Shown here: one piece after another, positions 24,889 to 32,331 of the stretch
Layout: each line of letters starts with the position of its first letter
How positions within the stretch are numbered: position 1 is the first letter of the stretch
Assembly (NCBI RefSeq): GCF_030123365.1
Contig: NZ_CP126107.1
Location: forward strand, 4,115,501 to 4,179,500
Reading direction: 5' to 3'
DNA length: 64,000 nucleotides
Source: Neobacillus sp. SuZ13
GTDB lineage: Bacteria; Bacillota; Bacilli; Bacillales; Cytobacillaceae
Notes under the pieces: model-generated
What the model was told of the DNA's origin: nothing
Seen by the model: the letters and a program-made list of their open reading frames with translations, nothing else
The model's database searches: none
Translations under genes and position numbers: made by a program

Positions 24889-24915
24889 AAAGACCCAGTA
24901 TGAAACTGGATCTTT
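24889..24915 (-). terminator. Terminator between the first terD and terC
   Basis: On the minus strand ten positions pair (24915-24906 with 24898-24889, one G-U), followed by UUUUU. It would let terD be expressed above terC. Confidence 0.7.
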
Positions 24916-24927
24916 CACATTTAACAA

Positions 24928-25509
24928 TTAACCAATCTGTAAGCCGAAGTCTGTGGCAAGTGCAGCTAAACCGCCTTGATAGCCGCTGCCAATAGCACTG
25001 AATTTCCATTCACCATTGTGACGATATAATTCCCCGACAACAATGGCTGTTTCAATCGAGAAATCCTCACCTAAATCATAGCGAATTAATTCTTCTCCGT
25101 TGGCCTCATTATAGATACGGGCATAAGCATTTGAAACCTGACCAAAGTTTTGGTTTCTGCTGTCTGCATCGTGAATTGTAATTGTAAAAGCAATTCGCTG
25201 AATATTAGCAGGGATAGATGTAAGATTTACTTTCACACCCTCGTCATCACCATCCCCAGCACCTGTGCGATTATCACCAGTATGTACAACAGCACCATTT
25301 GCTCCTTGAGGATTATTATAGAAAATAAAGTCAGTTTCATTCGTCACTTTTCCATTTTCTCCTAATAAGAAAACAGATGAATCTAAATCAAAATCATTAC
25401 CGCCATCATATTTGTTCGTGTCCCATCCAAGTCCAACTACCACGTTTGTTAATCCTGGATTGGTTTTTGTTAAATCCACTTTTTGACCTTTTGATAAACT
25501 TACTGCCAT
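24928..25509 (-). CDS. terD: TerD family protein (first gene of the terD-terC unit)
   Basis: 193 residues with both Ca2+-binding motifs: NDFDLDSSVFLLGENGKV (about residue 39) and GDGDDEGVKVNLTSIP (about 85). Closest to the general stress TerD of B. subtilis. ATG 25509 has GGAGG upstream. Its own ECF promoter lies 34 bases upstream, so it is the first gene of terD-terC-lyase-PRTase-StiP-HAD, with two internal terminators that probably grade expression. Confidence 0.95.
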   Translation of the reverse strand: MAVSLSKGQKVDLTKTNPGLTNVVVGLGWDTNKYDGGNDFDLDSSVFLLGENGKVTNETDFIFYNNPQGANGAVVHTGDNRTGAGDGDDEGVKVNLTSIPANIQRIAFTITIHDADSRNQNFGQVSNAYARIYNEANGEELIRYDLGEDFSIETAIVVGELYRHNGEWKFSAIGSGYQGGLAALATDFGLQIG

Positions 25510-25542
25510 TTTTCATTCCTCCATTTTAGGTAATAGTCTATT

Positions 25543-25568
25543 TACGAGTTTGTCATAAAAAGGTTTCA
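25543..25568 (-). promoter_or_regulatory. ECF (SigW-type) promoter of the terD-terC unit
   Basis: TGAAAC (25568-25563) and CGTA (25546-25543) with exactly 16 bases between, identical in form to the promoter at 19223-19248. Confidence 0.82.
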
Positions 25569-25610
25569 ATTATTATAATAATTTTTTTTTGTGCTTATTA
25601 GCAAATCACT

Positions 25611-26204
25611 TTAACTCATCCATTTGGGTGGTGTATTTTTAGCCCAATAAATGGCCCCTAATTCATGGTGGTTCTGGAAATCATCATGATAGGTGTGATA
25701 ATGAAAGTTAAACCAATAGCCTTCTTGTGGCGGATTATCCCGTCTCACATGGAAACGAAGGACATCTTTACCGGTTCCTCGATTATTAATATTAAATATT
25801 TTCTCCGAATGTCCTGCCCCGGGTTGTTCTGTAATAGTGAGATTTTTTAAATCTTCTTCAGGAAATTGAATGGCCATCTCCTCAAGAGCTCTTTCGATAT
25901 TCGGTAAAATAATTTCTTTGAATTCATTTTCGATGACAGGTTTTATTTTAGTACCAAATTTCTGATAGGACTGGATTTCTGCCTGTTTCATCAGTTCCTC
26001 TATAAATTTATCTCTATCAAACTCCGCTGTTTCCTCAAACGTGTTCACTTTTCCATAGGAATCTTCGGTTGACGGGGCTTCAAACGCATCACGATCCGTG
26101 AGATTCTCTGCGTTTATATGGTCTATTAATTGTGTTGGTGTAACAAGTCCAAAAGTTAAAACGGAAACTAGTACAAATAACGTTTTACGAACCCAATTGT
26201 TCAT
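25611..26204 (-). CDS. ypjP: YpjP family protein
   Basis: A conserved Bacillaceae protein of unknown function, 197 residues. The N-terminus has a basic start and hydrophobic segment (RKTLFVLVSVLTFGLVTPTQ), so it is probably exported or membrane anchored. The C-terminal domain is rich in His and aromatic residues (YWFNFHYHTYHDDFQNHHEL, about residue 162), which could bind metal. ATG 26204 has AGGGTGAT upstream. In B. subtilis ypjP is next to thyB; here the Ter cluster lies between. Confidence 0.82.
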   Translation of the reverse strand: MNNWVRKTLFVLVSVLTFGLVTPTQLIDHINAENLTDRDAFEAPSTEDSYGKVNTFEETAEFDRDKFIEELMKQAEIQSYQKFGTKIKPVIENEFKEIILPNIERALEEMAIQFPEEDLKNLTITEQPGAGHSEKIFNINNRGTGKDVLRFHVRRDNPPQEGYWFNFHYHTYHDDFQNHHELGAIYWAKNTPPKWMS

Positions 26205-26320
26205 TATTAATCACCCTATTCTTTATTCAATTTTCTATTATTATCTCAAATTAGTTATTATAGAAAATATTATACTTCCTTTTACACATAATTGGAAAAA
26301 TTTCCGTCCAACACTACAAA

Positions 26321-26348
26321 AAAAAGGATGTCGGCTGACATCCTTTTT
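26321..26348 (-). terminator. Terminator of brxA
   Basis: A perfect 12-base stem (26321-26332 with 26337-26348) followed by U on the minus strand, overlapping the brxA stop. Confidence 0.88.
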
Positions 26349-26781
26349 AACAATGGGCTTCGAATGCCCCGAGTAAATTATGCATTACTGATTCCATCGG
26401 CATTCCTTCAATATCATGTCTTGGAATAAAATGAACAACTTTTTTATCCTTTAATAATGCCATTGAAGGAGATGATGGTTCAATTCCTTCAAAATACTCA
26501 CGCATTTTTGCGGTTGCTTCTTTATCCTGTCCAGCAAACACGGTTACGATATGGTTCGGTTTTTTCTCGCTATTTAGGACAGCTTGCGTTGCCGCAGGAC
26601 GAGCCAACCCAGCCGCACAACCGCATACGGAATTTACGACAACAAGCGTTGTTCCACTCACATTTTCCATAAATTGTTCTACCTCTTGAGCTGTTGCGAG
26701 CTCTTCAAAACCAGCTCTTGTTAATTCTTCTCGCATCGGTAAAACCATTTGTTTCATATATTCTTCATATGCATTTGACAA
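26347..26781 (-). CDS. brxA: Bacilliredoxin BrxA (YphP)
   Basis: A thioredoxin-fold protein that removes bacillithiol from oxidised proteins. 144 residues with the CGC active site in VNSVCGCAAGLARPAA (about residue 53), the bacilliredoxin signature. The start is TTG 26781 behind GGAGTGA. It is transcribed alone, with a terminator. Family membership is clear; as in other bacilliredoxins the resolving chemistry depends on bacillithiol, whose synthesis genes are not in this window. Confidence 0.93.
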   Translation of the reverse strand: MSNAYEEYMKQMVLPMREELTRAGFEELATAQEVEQFMENVSGTTLVVVNSVCGCAAGLARPAATQAVLNSEKKPNHIVTVFAGQDKEATAKMREYFEGIEPSSPSMALLKDKKVVHFIPRHDIEGMPMESVMHNLLGAFEAHC

Positions 26782-26844
26782 TTTTAATCACTCCGTTTCG
26801 GTTCATCCACTTTAGAATACCTAATCTACTGCCTATTTGCAATT

Positions 26845-27978
26845 TTATTCAACGCTCTTCCTAGCTTCCGTCATTTGCTTCCAAACAGACCCCTTTGCTT
26901 CTGAGCCGCCTTCTATTCTTTCGATCGCCATTTTTATTTGCAAACTGACTTCAAACTCCGAATCATTTTCGGCAGCTTTTAATGCCGGAAGTGCCTTTTC
27001 ATCGCCTGCTTCATATAAAAACATAGCTGCCCGCCAGCGGACAAGCTTGCTCTTATCCTGCAATGCCTTCATCATTTCGTCTGTGGCTTCCGAAAACCCT
27101 AAATCTGATAGACAATCTCCCGCTGTCCTGCGAACAGTCACCGTTTTATCTTTCAGTGCCTTATACAGTAACGGCAATACTTTCTTTTCCTTGATCATAC
27201 CTAGGTACACGGTTGCTAGCCTTCGAATCGAAGCCTTTTCATCTGATAACGCTTTTTCCAGGACTGGTAAATCCTCTAATTCTGGGTCATCCATTTGTTC
27301 GAGAACCTGATAGCGAATTTGCCAATCCGGATTATCTAACTCTTTTAACGATACTTTTTTGCGCTTCTTACTATATTTTAATTCCGGCTTAGGATCAGTG
27401 GATTGTGCTTTTGCAACCAATTCTTCAAGCCGCACCTCAGGATAGGCGGCAATAAGTTCATCCACCACTTCCTGGCCGATCTGCTCAAACTCTCCATAGC
27501 GGACGCCTTGATTTTGCCATTTTCTAAGTAAAAGGTAATGATCATCAGGCAGCTGTGCCCGTTCTCTTGCTTTTAAAAAGGATTCCGGCATTCCAAACCT
27601 TTTTTCTGATGTGCCGTCCGTAAGCTTTACTTGGAGGGGAATATCTTTAAACATCTGGATTTCAACCTTAATCTCACCAAAATGTTCGTTGATCTGATTG
27701 GTTTGGCTAATTTCCTCCACTTTTTCACCAAATGCTTGGCGTACTTGCGGCAATAATTCCTTCCAATCATATTTCGCATTTCGTTCAATGGCAAGAAAAT
27801 CTGCCACATGATAAACACCTTTTATACCATCAATTTGAAGGATGGCTTGAATCATTGCTGGAGCATCAGCAACAGTTTCTTTTTTATAATTATGGCTCTT
27901 CCCCATGGGAAGTTCTTCATCTAAAATGATCTTCATTGTATTTGGACTTGGCGTTGGTTCAATCGCTTTAATTTTCAA
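26845..27978 (-). CDS. ypgR: YpgR: Nfu N-terminal domain plus HEAT repeats (CvfC family)
   Basis: 377 residues from TTG 27978, with GAGGTGA upstream, giving KIKAIEPTPSPNTMKI. Residues about 1-85 form a scaffold Nfu/NifU N-terminal domain (PTPSPNTMKIILDEELPMGK), and about 215-355 contain HEAT/PBS-lyase repeats (DPELEDLPVLEKALSDEKAS). Related to CvfC, a virulence-associated protein of Staphylococcus. The Nfu-type domain suggests a link with Fe-S or thiol biology, but the CxxC domain of full Nfu is absent. It lies ten bases downstream of the ABC-F gene and is probably co-transcribed with it. Confidence 0.87.
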   Translation of the reverse strand: MKIKAIEPTPSPNTMKIILDEELPMGKSHNYKKETVADAPAMIQAILQIDGIKGVYHVADFLAIERNAKYDWKELLPQVRQAFGEKVEEISQTNQINEHFGEIKVEIQMFKDIPLQVKLTDGTSEKRFGMPESFLKARERAQLPDDHYLLLRKWQNQGVRYGEFEQIGQEVVDELIAAYPEVRLEELVAKAQSTDPKPELKYSKKRKKVSLKELDNPDWQIRYQVLEQMDDPELEDLPVLEKALSDEKASIRRLATVYLGMIKEKKVLPLLYKALKDKTVTVRRTAGDCLSDLGFSEATDEMMKALQDKSKLVRWRAAMFLYEAGDEKALPALKAAENDSEFEVSLQIKMAIERIEGGSEAKGSVWKQMTEARKSVE

Positions 27979-27988
27979 CACGATCACC

Positions 27989-29878
27989 TCATTCCTTTTC
28001 CGCGAGTTCGGCCAAGTATGACCAGCGCTCGATTAAATGTTCGAGTTTCTCGTTCAATTCAGTTTCTTGCTTCATTAAGTCTTGTGCCTTGGTAAAATCA
28101 CTGCCTGTCTTTGCCATTTCTGAAGCTATTTCTTCCAGGCGGGTTTCCGTTGTCTCGATGTCTTGATCAATGGATTCCCATTCTTTTTTCTCTGAATAGG
28201 TCATTCTTTTCTTTTTTTCTTTTTCAATTGGCTTTGTTGGCTTAGCGGTAACAGTGACTGTTTTTTGTGCCTCTAATGCCGATTCCTTTTCAAGATACTC
28301 TGTGTAATTTCCATAGAAGGATTCAATTGCCCCTTCCCCTTGTAGAACGAGAAGCTGCTCTGCCACCTTATCTAAGAAATAGCGGTCATGGGAAACCGTA
28401 ATCACCACTCCTGGAAAATCCTCCAAATAATCTTCGAGAACGGTCAGTGTCTGTGTATCAAGGTCATTTGTAGGTTCGTCCAATAGAAGCACATTTGGAG
28501 CTGTCATTAGTATTTTCAATAAGTATAAACGTCGTTTTTCACCACCCGATAACTTGCGGATTGGTGTTCCGTGCGTAAATGGCGGAAACAAAAACCGTTC
28601 AAGCATTTGGGCCGCTGAGATTGTTTTCCCATCCGAGGTGTTTACAACTTCGGCTGTCTCTTTAATATATTCAATCATCCGCTTATTTTCATCCATGTCT
28701 TCGCTTTCCTGGGTATAATAAGCGATTTTCACGGTCTGGCCCATGATGAATTCCCCTTCATCCAGCGGGATTTGTTTAGCAAGAATATTCAACAGAGTTG
28801 ATTTACCCGTCCCGTTTTTCCCGATAATCCCCATTCTGTCCCCAGGTTTTACTAACAAATTAAAGTGATTTAGGATTGTTCTTGATCCGAATCGCTTGGA
28901 AGCATCCTTCAGTTCAAATACTTGTTTTCCTAGGCGGCTTCCGTTTAAAGTAATATCAAGTTTTTCAGAGGCTGGTTTTCCATTAGTAACCTTCTCATCC
29001 AGCTCTTCAAATCGTTGAATCCTGGCTTTTTGTTTTGTTGTTCTTGCTTTTGCGCCGCGCCGGATCCATTCAAGTTCTCTTCTAAAAAGATTTTTTCTTT
29101 TTTCAAAAGTCGCTGCCTCATTCTCTTCACGAATCGCTTTTGCTTCTAAAAAGGCTGCATAATTGCCTTTATAACTATATATTTGACCGCCATCTAGTTC
29201 AAACATCCGATTTGCCACTCGGTCTAAAAAGTAACGGTCGTGAGTGACAAGCAAAATCGAACCACTATACCTGCTTAAATAATCTTCCAACCATTTCACC
29301 GAATCAAAATCTAGATGGTTGGTTGGCTCATCTAAAATAAGTAAATCTGGTTCAGCAATCAAAACTTGTGCTAATGCGACTCGCTTCTTTTGCCCCCCGG
29401 ACATTTCACCAATTCTTTTTGTAAAATCTTCAATCCCTAATTTCGTTAAAATCGATTTTGCATTTGTGCTCGCATCCCAGGCATTTAGCGCATCCATCTG
29501 CTTTTGCAAACGAAAAAGGTCTTCTTGGATTTTCGTATCATTTGGGGAACTAGTAAGCTCCAGCAATGTTTTTTCATAGGAGCGCATTAGTTTGAGAATT
29601 GGGGCTTCACCATGGAAAACCTGCTCTAGCACTGATTTATCCCCATCTAATTCTGGCTGCTGATTTAAAAATGTGATTGAATAATCTTTGCTTGTAATGA
29701 TTTTGCCTTCATCCGGCGTATCCAGCCCAGCAATAATTTTTAATAGTGATGATTTACCAGTTCCATTGACCCCGATTAACCCGACACGCTCTTTTTCTCC
29801 AATCGTAAAGGAAATAGAGTTAAAGAGTTGTTTTTCCCCATATGTTTTTGAAACATTTTCAACTGTGAGCATTTTCAT
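27989..29878 (-). CDS. yfmR: ABC-F ATPase (YfmR/Uup type)
   Basis: 629 residues, two ABC domains without membrane segments. Walker A motifs are GVNGTGKSS (about residue 35) and GKNGTGKST (about 356); signatures are MSGGQKKR and LSGGEKRR; Walker B motifs are LLILDEPTNHLD and VLLLDEPTNDLD. A C-terminal coiled coil (about 570-625, EWESIDQDIETTETRLEEIA) places it with YfmR/Uup, which rescue ribosomes stalled at prolines or other hard sequences. The ATG at 29878 overlaps the ypgQ stop (ATGA) and gives the same length as B. subtilis YfmR as I recall it. Operon ypgQ-yfmR-ypgR. Confidence 0.93.
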   Translation of the reverse strand: MKMLTVENVSKTYGEKQLFNSISFTIGEKERVGLIGVNGTGKSSLLKIIAGLDTPDEGKIITSKDYSITFLNQQPELDGDKSVLEQVFHGEAPILKLMRSYEKTLLELTSSPNDTKIQEDLFRLQKQMDALNAWDASTNAKSILTKLGIEDFTKRIGEMSGGQKKRVALAQVLIAEPDLLILDEPTNHLDFDSVKWLEDYLSRYSGSILLVTHDRYFLDRVANRMFELDGGQIYSYKGNYAAFLEAKAIREENEAATFEKRKNLFRRELEWIRRGAKARTTKQKARIQRFEELDEKVTNGKPASEKLDITLNGSRLGKQVFELKDASKRFGSRTILNHFNLLVKPGDRMGIIGKNGTGKSTLLNILAKQIPLDEGEFIMGQTVKIAYYTQESEDMDENKRMIEYIKETAEVVNTSDGKTISAAQMLERFLFPPFTHGTPIRKLSGGEKRRLYLLKILMTAPNVLLLDEPTNDLDTQTLTVLEDYLEDFPGVVITVSHDRYFLDKVAEQLLVLQGEGAIESFYGNYTEYLEKESALEAQKTVTVTAKPTKPIEKEKKKRMTYSEKKEWESIDQDIETTETRLEEIASEMAKTGSDFTKAQDLMKQETELNEKLEHLIERWSYLAELAEKE

Positions 29879-30522
29879 ACCTGTCCATCCCATTCTCGGT
29901 AAAATTGTTCTAAAAAAGTTACCATCATTTGTTGACGACTCTCTGCCATTTTTCGAGCAGTATCTGTATTTAGTAAGTCTTTCAATTTAAGCAGTTTTTC
30001 ATAGAAATGATGAATACTTGTTGATTTCCCTTTTCGATACTCTTCTAAAGTCATTTCATTTCTTACAGAAATGCTTGGGTCATAAATGGATTGCCCTTTT
30101 TTGCCGCCGTAGGCAAACGCCCTCGCAATCCCGATGGCTCCAATCGCATCTAAACGGTCCGCATCCTGAACAATTTTTGCTTCAATCGTGGACAGTGTCG
30201 TCCTTTGTCCACCCTTAAAGGAAATCGTTTCGATAATCTGTTTTATATGTCTTTTATCAGTATCTGTCAGCAGAAGGGTTTGTAAAAAAGATTCCAGTTT
30301 TTCTTCCCCTTTTTCACTGCTTTCATTGAGCTTTTCATCTGCTATGTCATGGAGAAGGGCCGCCATTTCAATAATGAACGGATCTCCTGTCGTTTCTTCC
30401 TTGCAAATATGTAGGGCATTTCTTCGAACACGATCCACATGAAACCAATCATGGCCAGTAGCGTCTTCCCCTAATTCGTTGCGGACATAATTTTCTGTTT
30501 GTTCTATCACTTGGTTTCTCAT
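29875..30522 (-). CDS. ypgQ: HD-domain phosphohydrolase YpgQ
   Basis: 215 residues with the HD metal site: His in GHDWFHVDR (about residue 24), the HD pair in AALLHDIADEKL (about 58) and the distal Asp in VQDADRLDAIGAIGIARAFA (about 126). YpgQ of B. subtilis is a Mn-dependent dNTP pyrophosphohydrolase-like enzyme. ATG 30522 lies nine bases after GGGTG; in-frame GTG codons further upstream sit on top of it. It is the first gene of an operon with the ABC-F gene. Confidence 0.88.
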   Translation of the reverse strand: MRNQVIEQTENYVRNELGEDATGHDWFHVDRVRRNALHICKEETTGDPFIIEMAALLHDIADEKLNESSEKGEEKLESFLQTLLLTDTDKRHIKQIIETISFKGGQRTTLSTIEAKIVQDADRLDAIGAIGIARAFAYGGKKGQSIYDPSISVRNEMTLEEYRKGKSTSIHHFYEKLLKLKDLLNTDTARKMAESRQQMMVTFLEQFYREWDGQV

Positions 30523-30572
30523 TTTCACGAACACCCACTTTCACCCTTGCTATTTTATCATGAAAAACAAAT

Positions 30573-30602
30573 AAAAAATAACCCCGAAGAATCGGGATTA
30601 TT
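30573..30602 (-). terminator. Terminator of the small spore protein gene
   Basis: On the minus strand 11 positions pair (30602-30592 with 30587-30577, one G-U), followed by six U. It overlaps the stop codon. Confidence 0.75.
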
Positions 30603-30753
30603 TTTTATTTGCTTGACGTCCACTTTTTTTCTGACTTTGCGATTTGGTATTACCAATCTGAAATTCACTGCCAAGTTCGATATCATTTCGTTTGTCTTGT
30701 TTTTCAATTTGCTCTCTCGTTTGGTTCGCATTTTGTCTACCTTGCTTACTAAT
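30598..30753 (-). CDS. Small acid-soluble spore protein-like gene with apparent ATT start
   Basis: The 51-residue frame reads xSKQGRQNANQTREQIEKQ, then DIELGSEFQIGN and ends in KSQSQKKSGRQANKK. It is very hydrophilic, rich in Q, K and N, and resembles gamma-type SASPs, which serve as amino acid stores in spores. A strong ribosome site GAGAGGAAG (30769-30761) is seven bases before ATT 30753. The only in-frame ATG (30771) lies upstream of that site, would make the ribosome site itself coding, and has no site of its own. A SigG-type promoter precedes it. The family assignment is my own reading. Confidence 0.6.
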   Translation of the reverse strand: MSKQGRQNANQTREQIEKQDKRNDIELGSEFQIGNTKSQSQKKSGRQANKK

Positions 30754-30790
30754 TGCGCATCTTCCTCTCATTTAAAATCAAGTGCAAAAT

Positions 30791-30821
30791 TAGTATGCTC
30801 CATCCAAGAAAAAGTTATTTC
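30791..30821 (-). promoter_or_regulatory. SigG-type forespore promoter of the small spore protein gene
   Basis: CATACTA (30797-30791) is an exact forespore -10 box, with GAAATA (30821-30816) 18 bases upstream. It overlaps the end of degV. Transcription would start near 30784. Confidence 0.6.
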
Positions 30822-31663
30822 AAGCCGTTGTGCCAACTGATTCCAAGCGTATTTTCACCTGCATGTACACCGATCACTGCTCCTAAGGGACAACGAACTA
30901 TCTTTAAATCAGGAAATTCCTTGCTTATTTCATATTCCCAATTGGAGGCTTGTTCCTCATGCAATCCATATAAAATATATACTTCTTTAAAGTGATGCTG
31001 CTCGTAGGATAATCGTAAATAATCCACTATTCTTTCTTTCGCCTTTTTCTCACTTCTTGCTTTTTCTTTTACATTCAATGCCCCGTCTACGATGGAAATA
31101 ATCGGTTTAACATTAAGCATACTGCCGAGAAAGAATTTCAAGCCTGACATTCTGCCACTTCGGTGGAGTTGTTCTAAACTTCCAACAAGGACATAAGTCT
31201 CGTTCGTTTTCTTGATCCTTTCAAGTTGGTCGATTACCGAATCAAGACTAGCACCAGCCTCCATAAAAGCCATTCCCTCTTTTAGCAAGGCTGTCATCGG
31301 ATAAGTAAGAATGTTAGAATCAAACGTGGTAACCGGAATTTCAACCAATTTTGCTGCTTGCTCACTTGAGGATACCGTACCACTTAACTTTCCTGATAAA
31401 AGTACAGCAACCACTTGGTCATAATCCGCTGACAATTTTTCGTAGAGTGCTTGAAATGCCCCAATAGAAGGCTGTGATGTTTTTGGAGGATTTTTAAGCT
31501 GCTTTAGTCGATCAAATAATTGAGCAGATGTTAAGTCAATCCCATCTGAATATTCCTCGCCATCAAGTAAAATTGTTAACGGTATTGTATATAAATCCGG
31601 ATGATTTCTTAATTCTTCATCTAAATAGGCAGTACTATCTGTAACCCATGCCGTTTTGACCAA
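30815..31663 (-). CDS. DegV family fatty-acid-binding protein (second copy)
   Basis: 282 residues. VTDSTAYLDEELRNHPDLYT near the start carries the DST motif, followed by NPPKTSQPSIG (about residue 60) and the C-terminal GVHAGENTLGISW. It has a FakB-like role: it binds a fatty acid for phosphorylation by FakA. TTG 31663 has GGGGAG six bases upstream; ATG 31669 sits directly on the ribosome site, so TTG is more likely. Only about a third of its residues match the copy at 9514, so the two probably bind different fatty acids. Confidence 0.88.
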   Translation of the reverse strand: MVKTAWVTDSTAYLDEELRNHPDLYTIPLTILLDGEEYSDGIDLTSAQLFDRLKQLKNPPKTSQPSIGAFQALYEKLSADYDQVVAVLLSGKLSGTVSSSEQAAKLVEIPVTTFDSNILTYPMTALLKEGMAFMEAGASLDSVIDQLERIKKTNETYVLVGSLEQLHRSGRMSGLKFFLGSMLNVKPIISIVDGALNVKEKARSEKKAKERIVDYLRLSYEQHHFKEVYILYGLHEEQASNWEYEISKEFPDLKIVRCPLGAVIGVHAGENTLGISWHNGLK

Positions 31664-31753
31664 CGTCATCTCCCCTTATAATAATTTTGAACTAGTATGT
31701 AAATTAATCGTACATAAAAATTAGAATATTGTAAATATTATAAGAAAAACAAC

Positions 31754-31785
31754 AAAACCAGCCTTCAATAAAAAAAGCTGGTTTT
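31754..31785 (-). terminator. Terminator after the fhs operon
   Basis: AAAACCAGC (31754-31762) pairs with GCTGGTTTT (31777-31785), followed on the minus strand by a U-rich run. Confidence 0.8.
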
Positions 31786-31791
31786 GGATTT

Positions 31792-32313
31792 TTAACGAAT
31801 TTCCTCGTTTAGTTTCTTTAGGGTAGTGATGATAAACTCCGTCATTTCGACTAAGTCCTCGATTTGGTCTTCATGAATCAGCCGATCAAATTCAATCTTT
31901 ATTATAAGAGCTTTCACTGGATCAATGCTTAACGGGTCATAGAGTACTCTTTGAGTTATTGTTCTGGTCGGCCCCCAAATATCCACTAAGAGGGCTTTTA
32001 GTGCGGTAAAATCTATGTCCAATTCATCTTTAGCTGTATGAAATTGCAGACTTAACATACATCCTGCCTGCTCCTCTGATTGGAAGGATGGTAAAAGCTC
32101 CGCGGCTAAATTAACAAGTCCTGATTGCAATTCGATTGTCGCCTTTACCTTTTTTTCGGGTAATCGGAACGAAATGTCAAATGTTCGTGACATTTTAGCC
32201 ATATTAAATGAATCGTTTCGATCGGTAATAACTATCTCTCCACAAATATCCAGATCATAAAGAGCCCCTTCAATCACTACTTTCATATTATCAAATGCAG
32301 TTGGATCAAACAT
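31792..32313 (-). CDS. Conserved hypothetical protein downstream of fhs
   Basis: 173 residues, soluble and acidic, with no membrane segment or Cys cluster. The centre (ATIELQSGLVNLAAELLPSF) and the C-terminal helix (EDLVEMTEFIITTLKKLNEE) are its clearest elements. I do not recognise the family. It lies 18 bases after fhs on the same strand, with its own AGAGGAGAG upstream, and is followed by a terminator, so it shares the fhs transcript. Confidence 0.72.
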   Translation of the reverse strand: MFDPTAFDNMKVVIEGALYDLDICGEIVITDRNDSFNMAKMSRTFDISFRLPEKKVKATIELQSGLVNLAAELLPSFQSEEQAGCMLSLQFHTAKDELDIDFTALKALLVDIWGPTRTITQRVLYDPLSIDPVKALIIKIEFDRLIHEDQIEDLVEMTEFIITTLKKLNEEIR

Positions 32314-32331
32314 AAACTTTCGACTCTCCTC

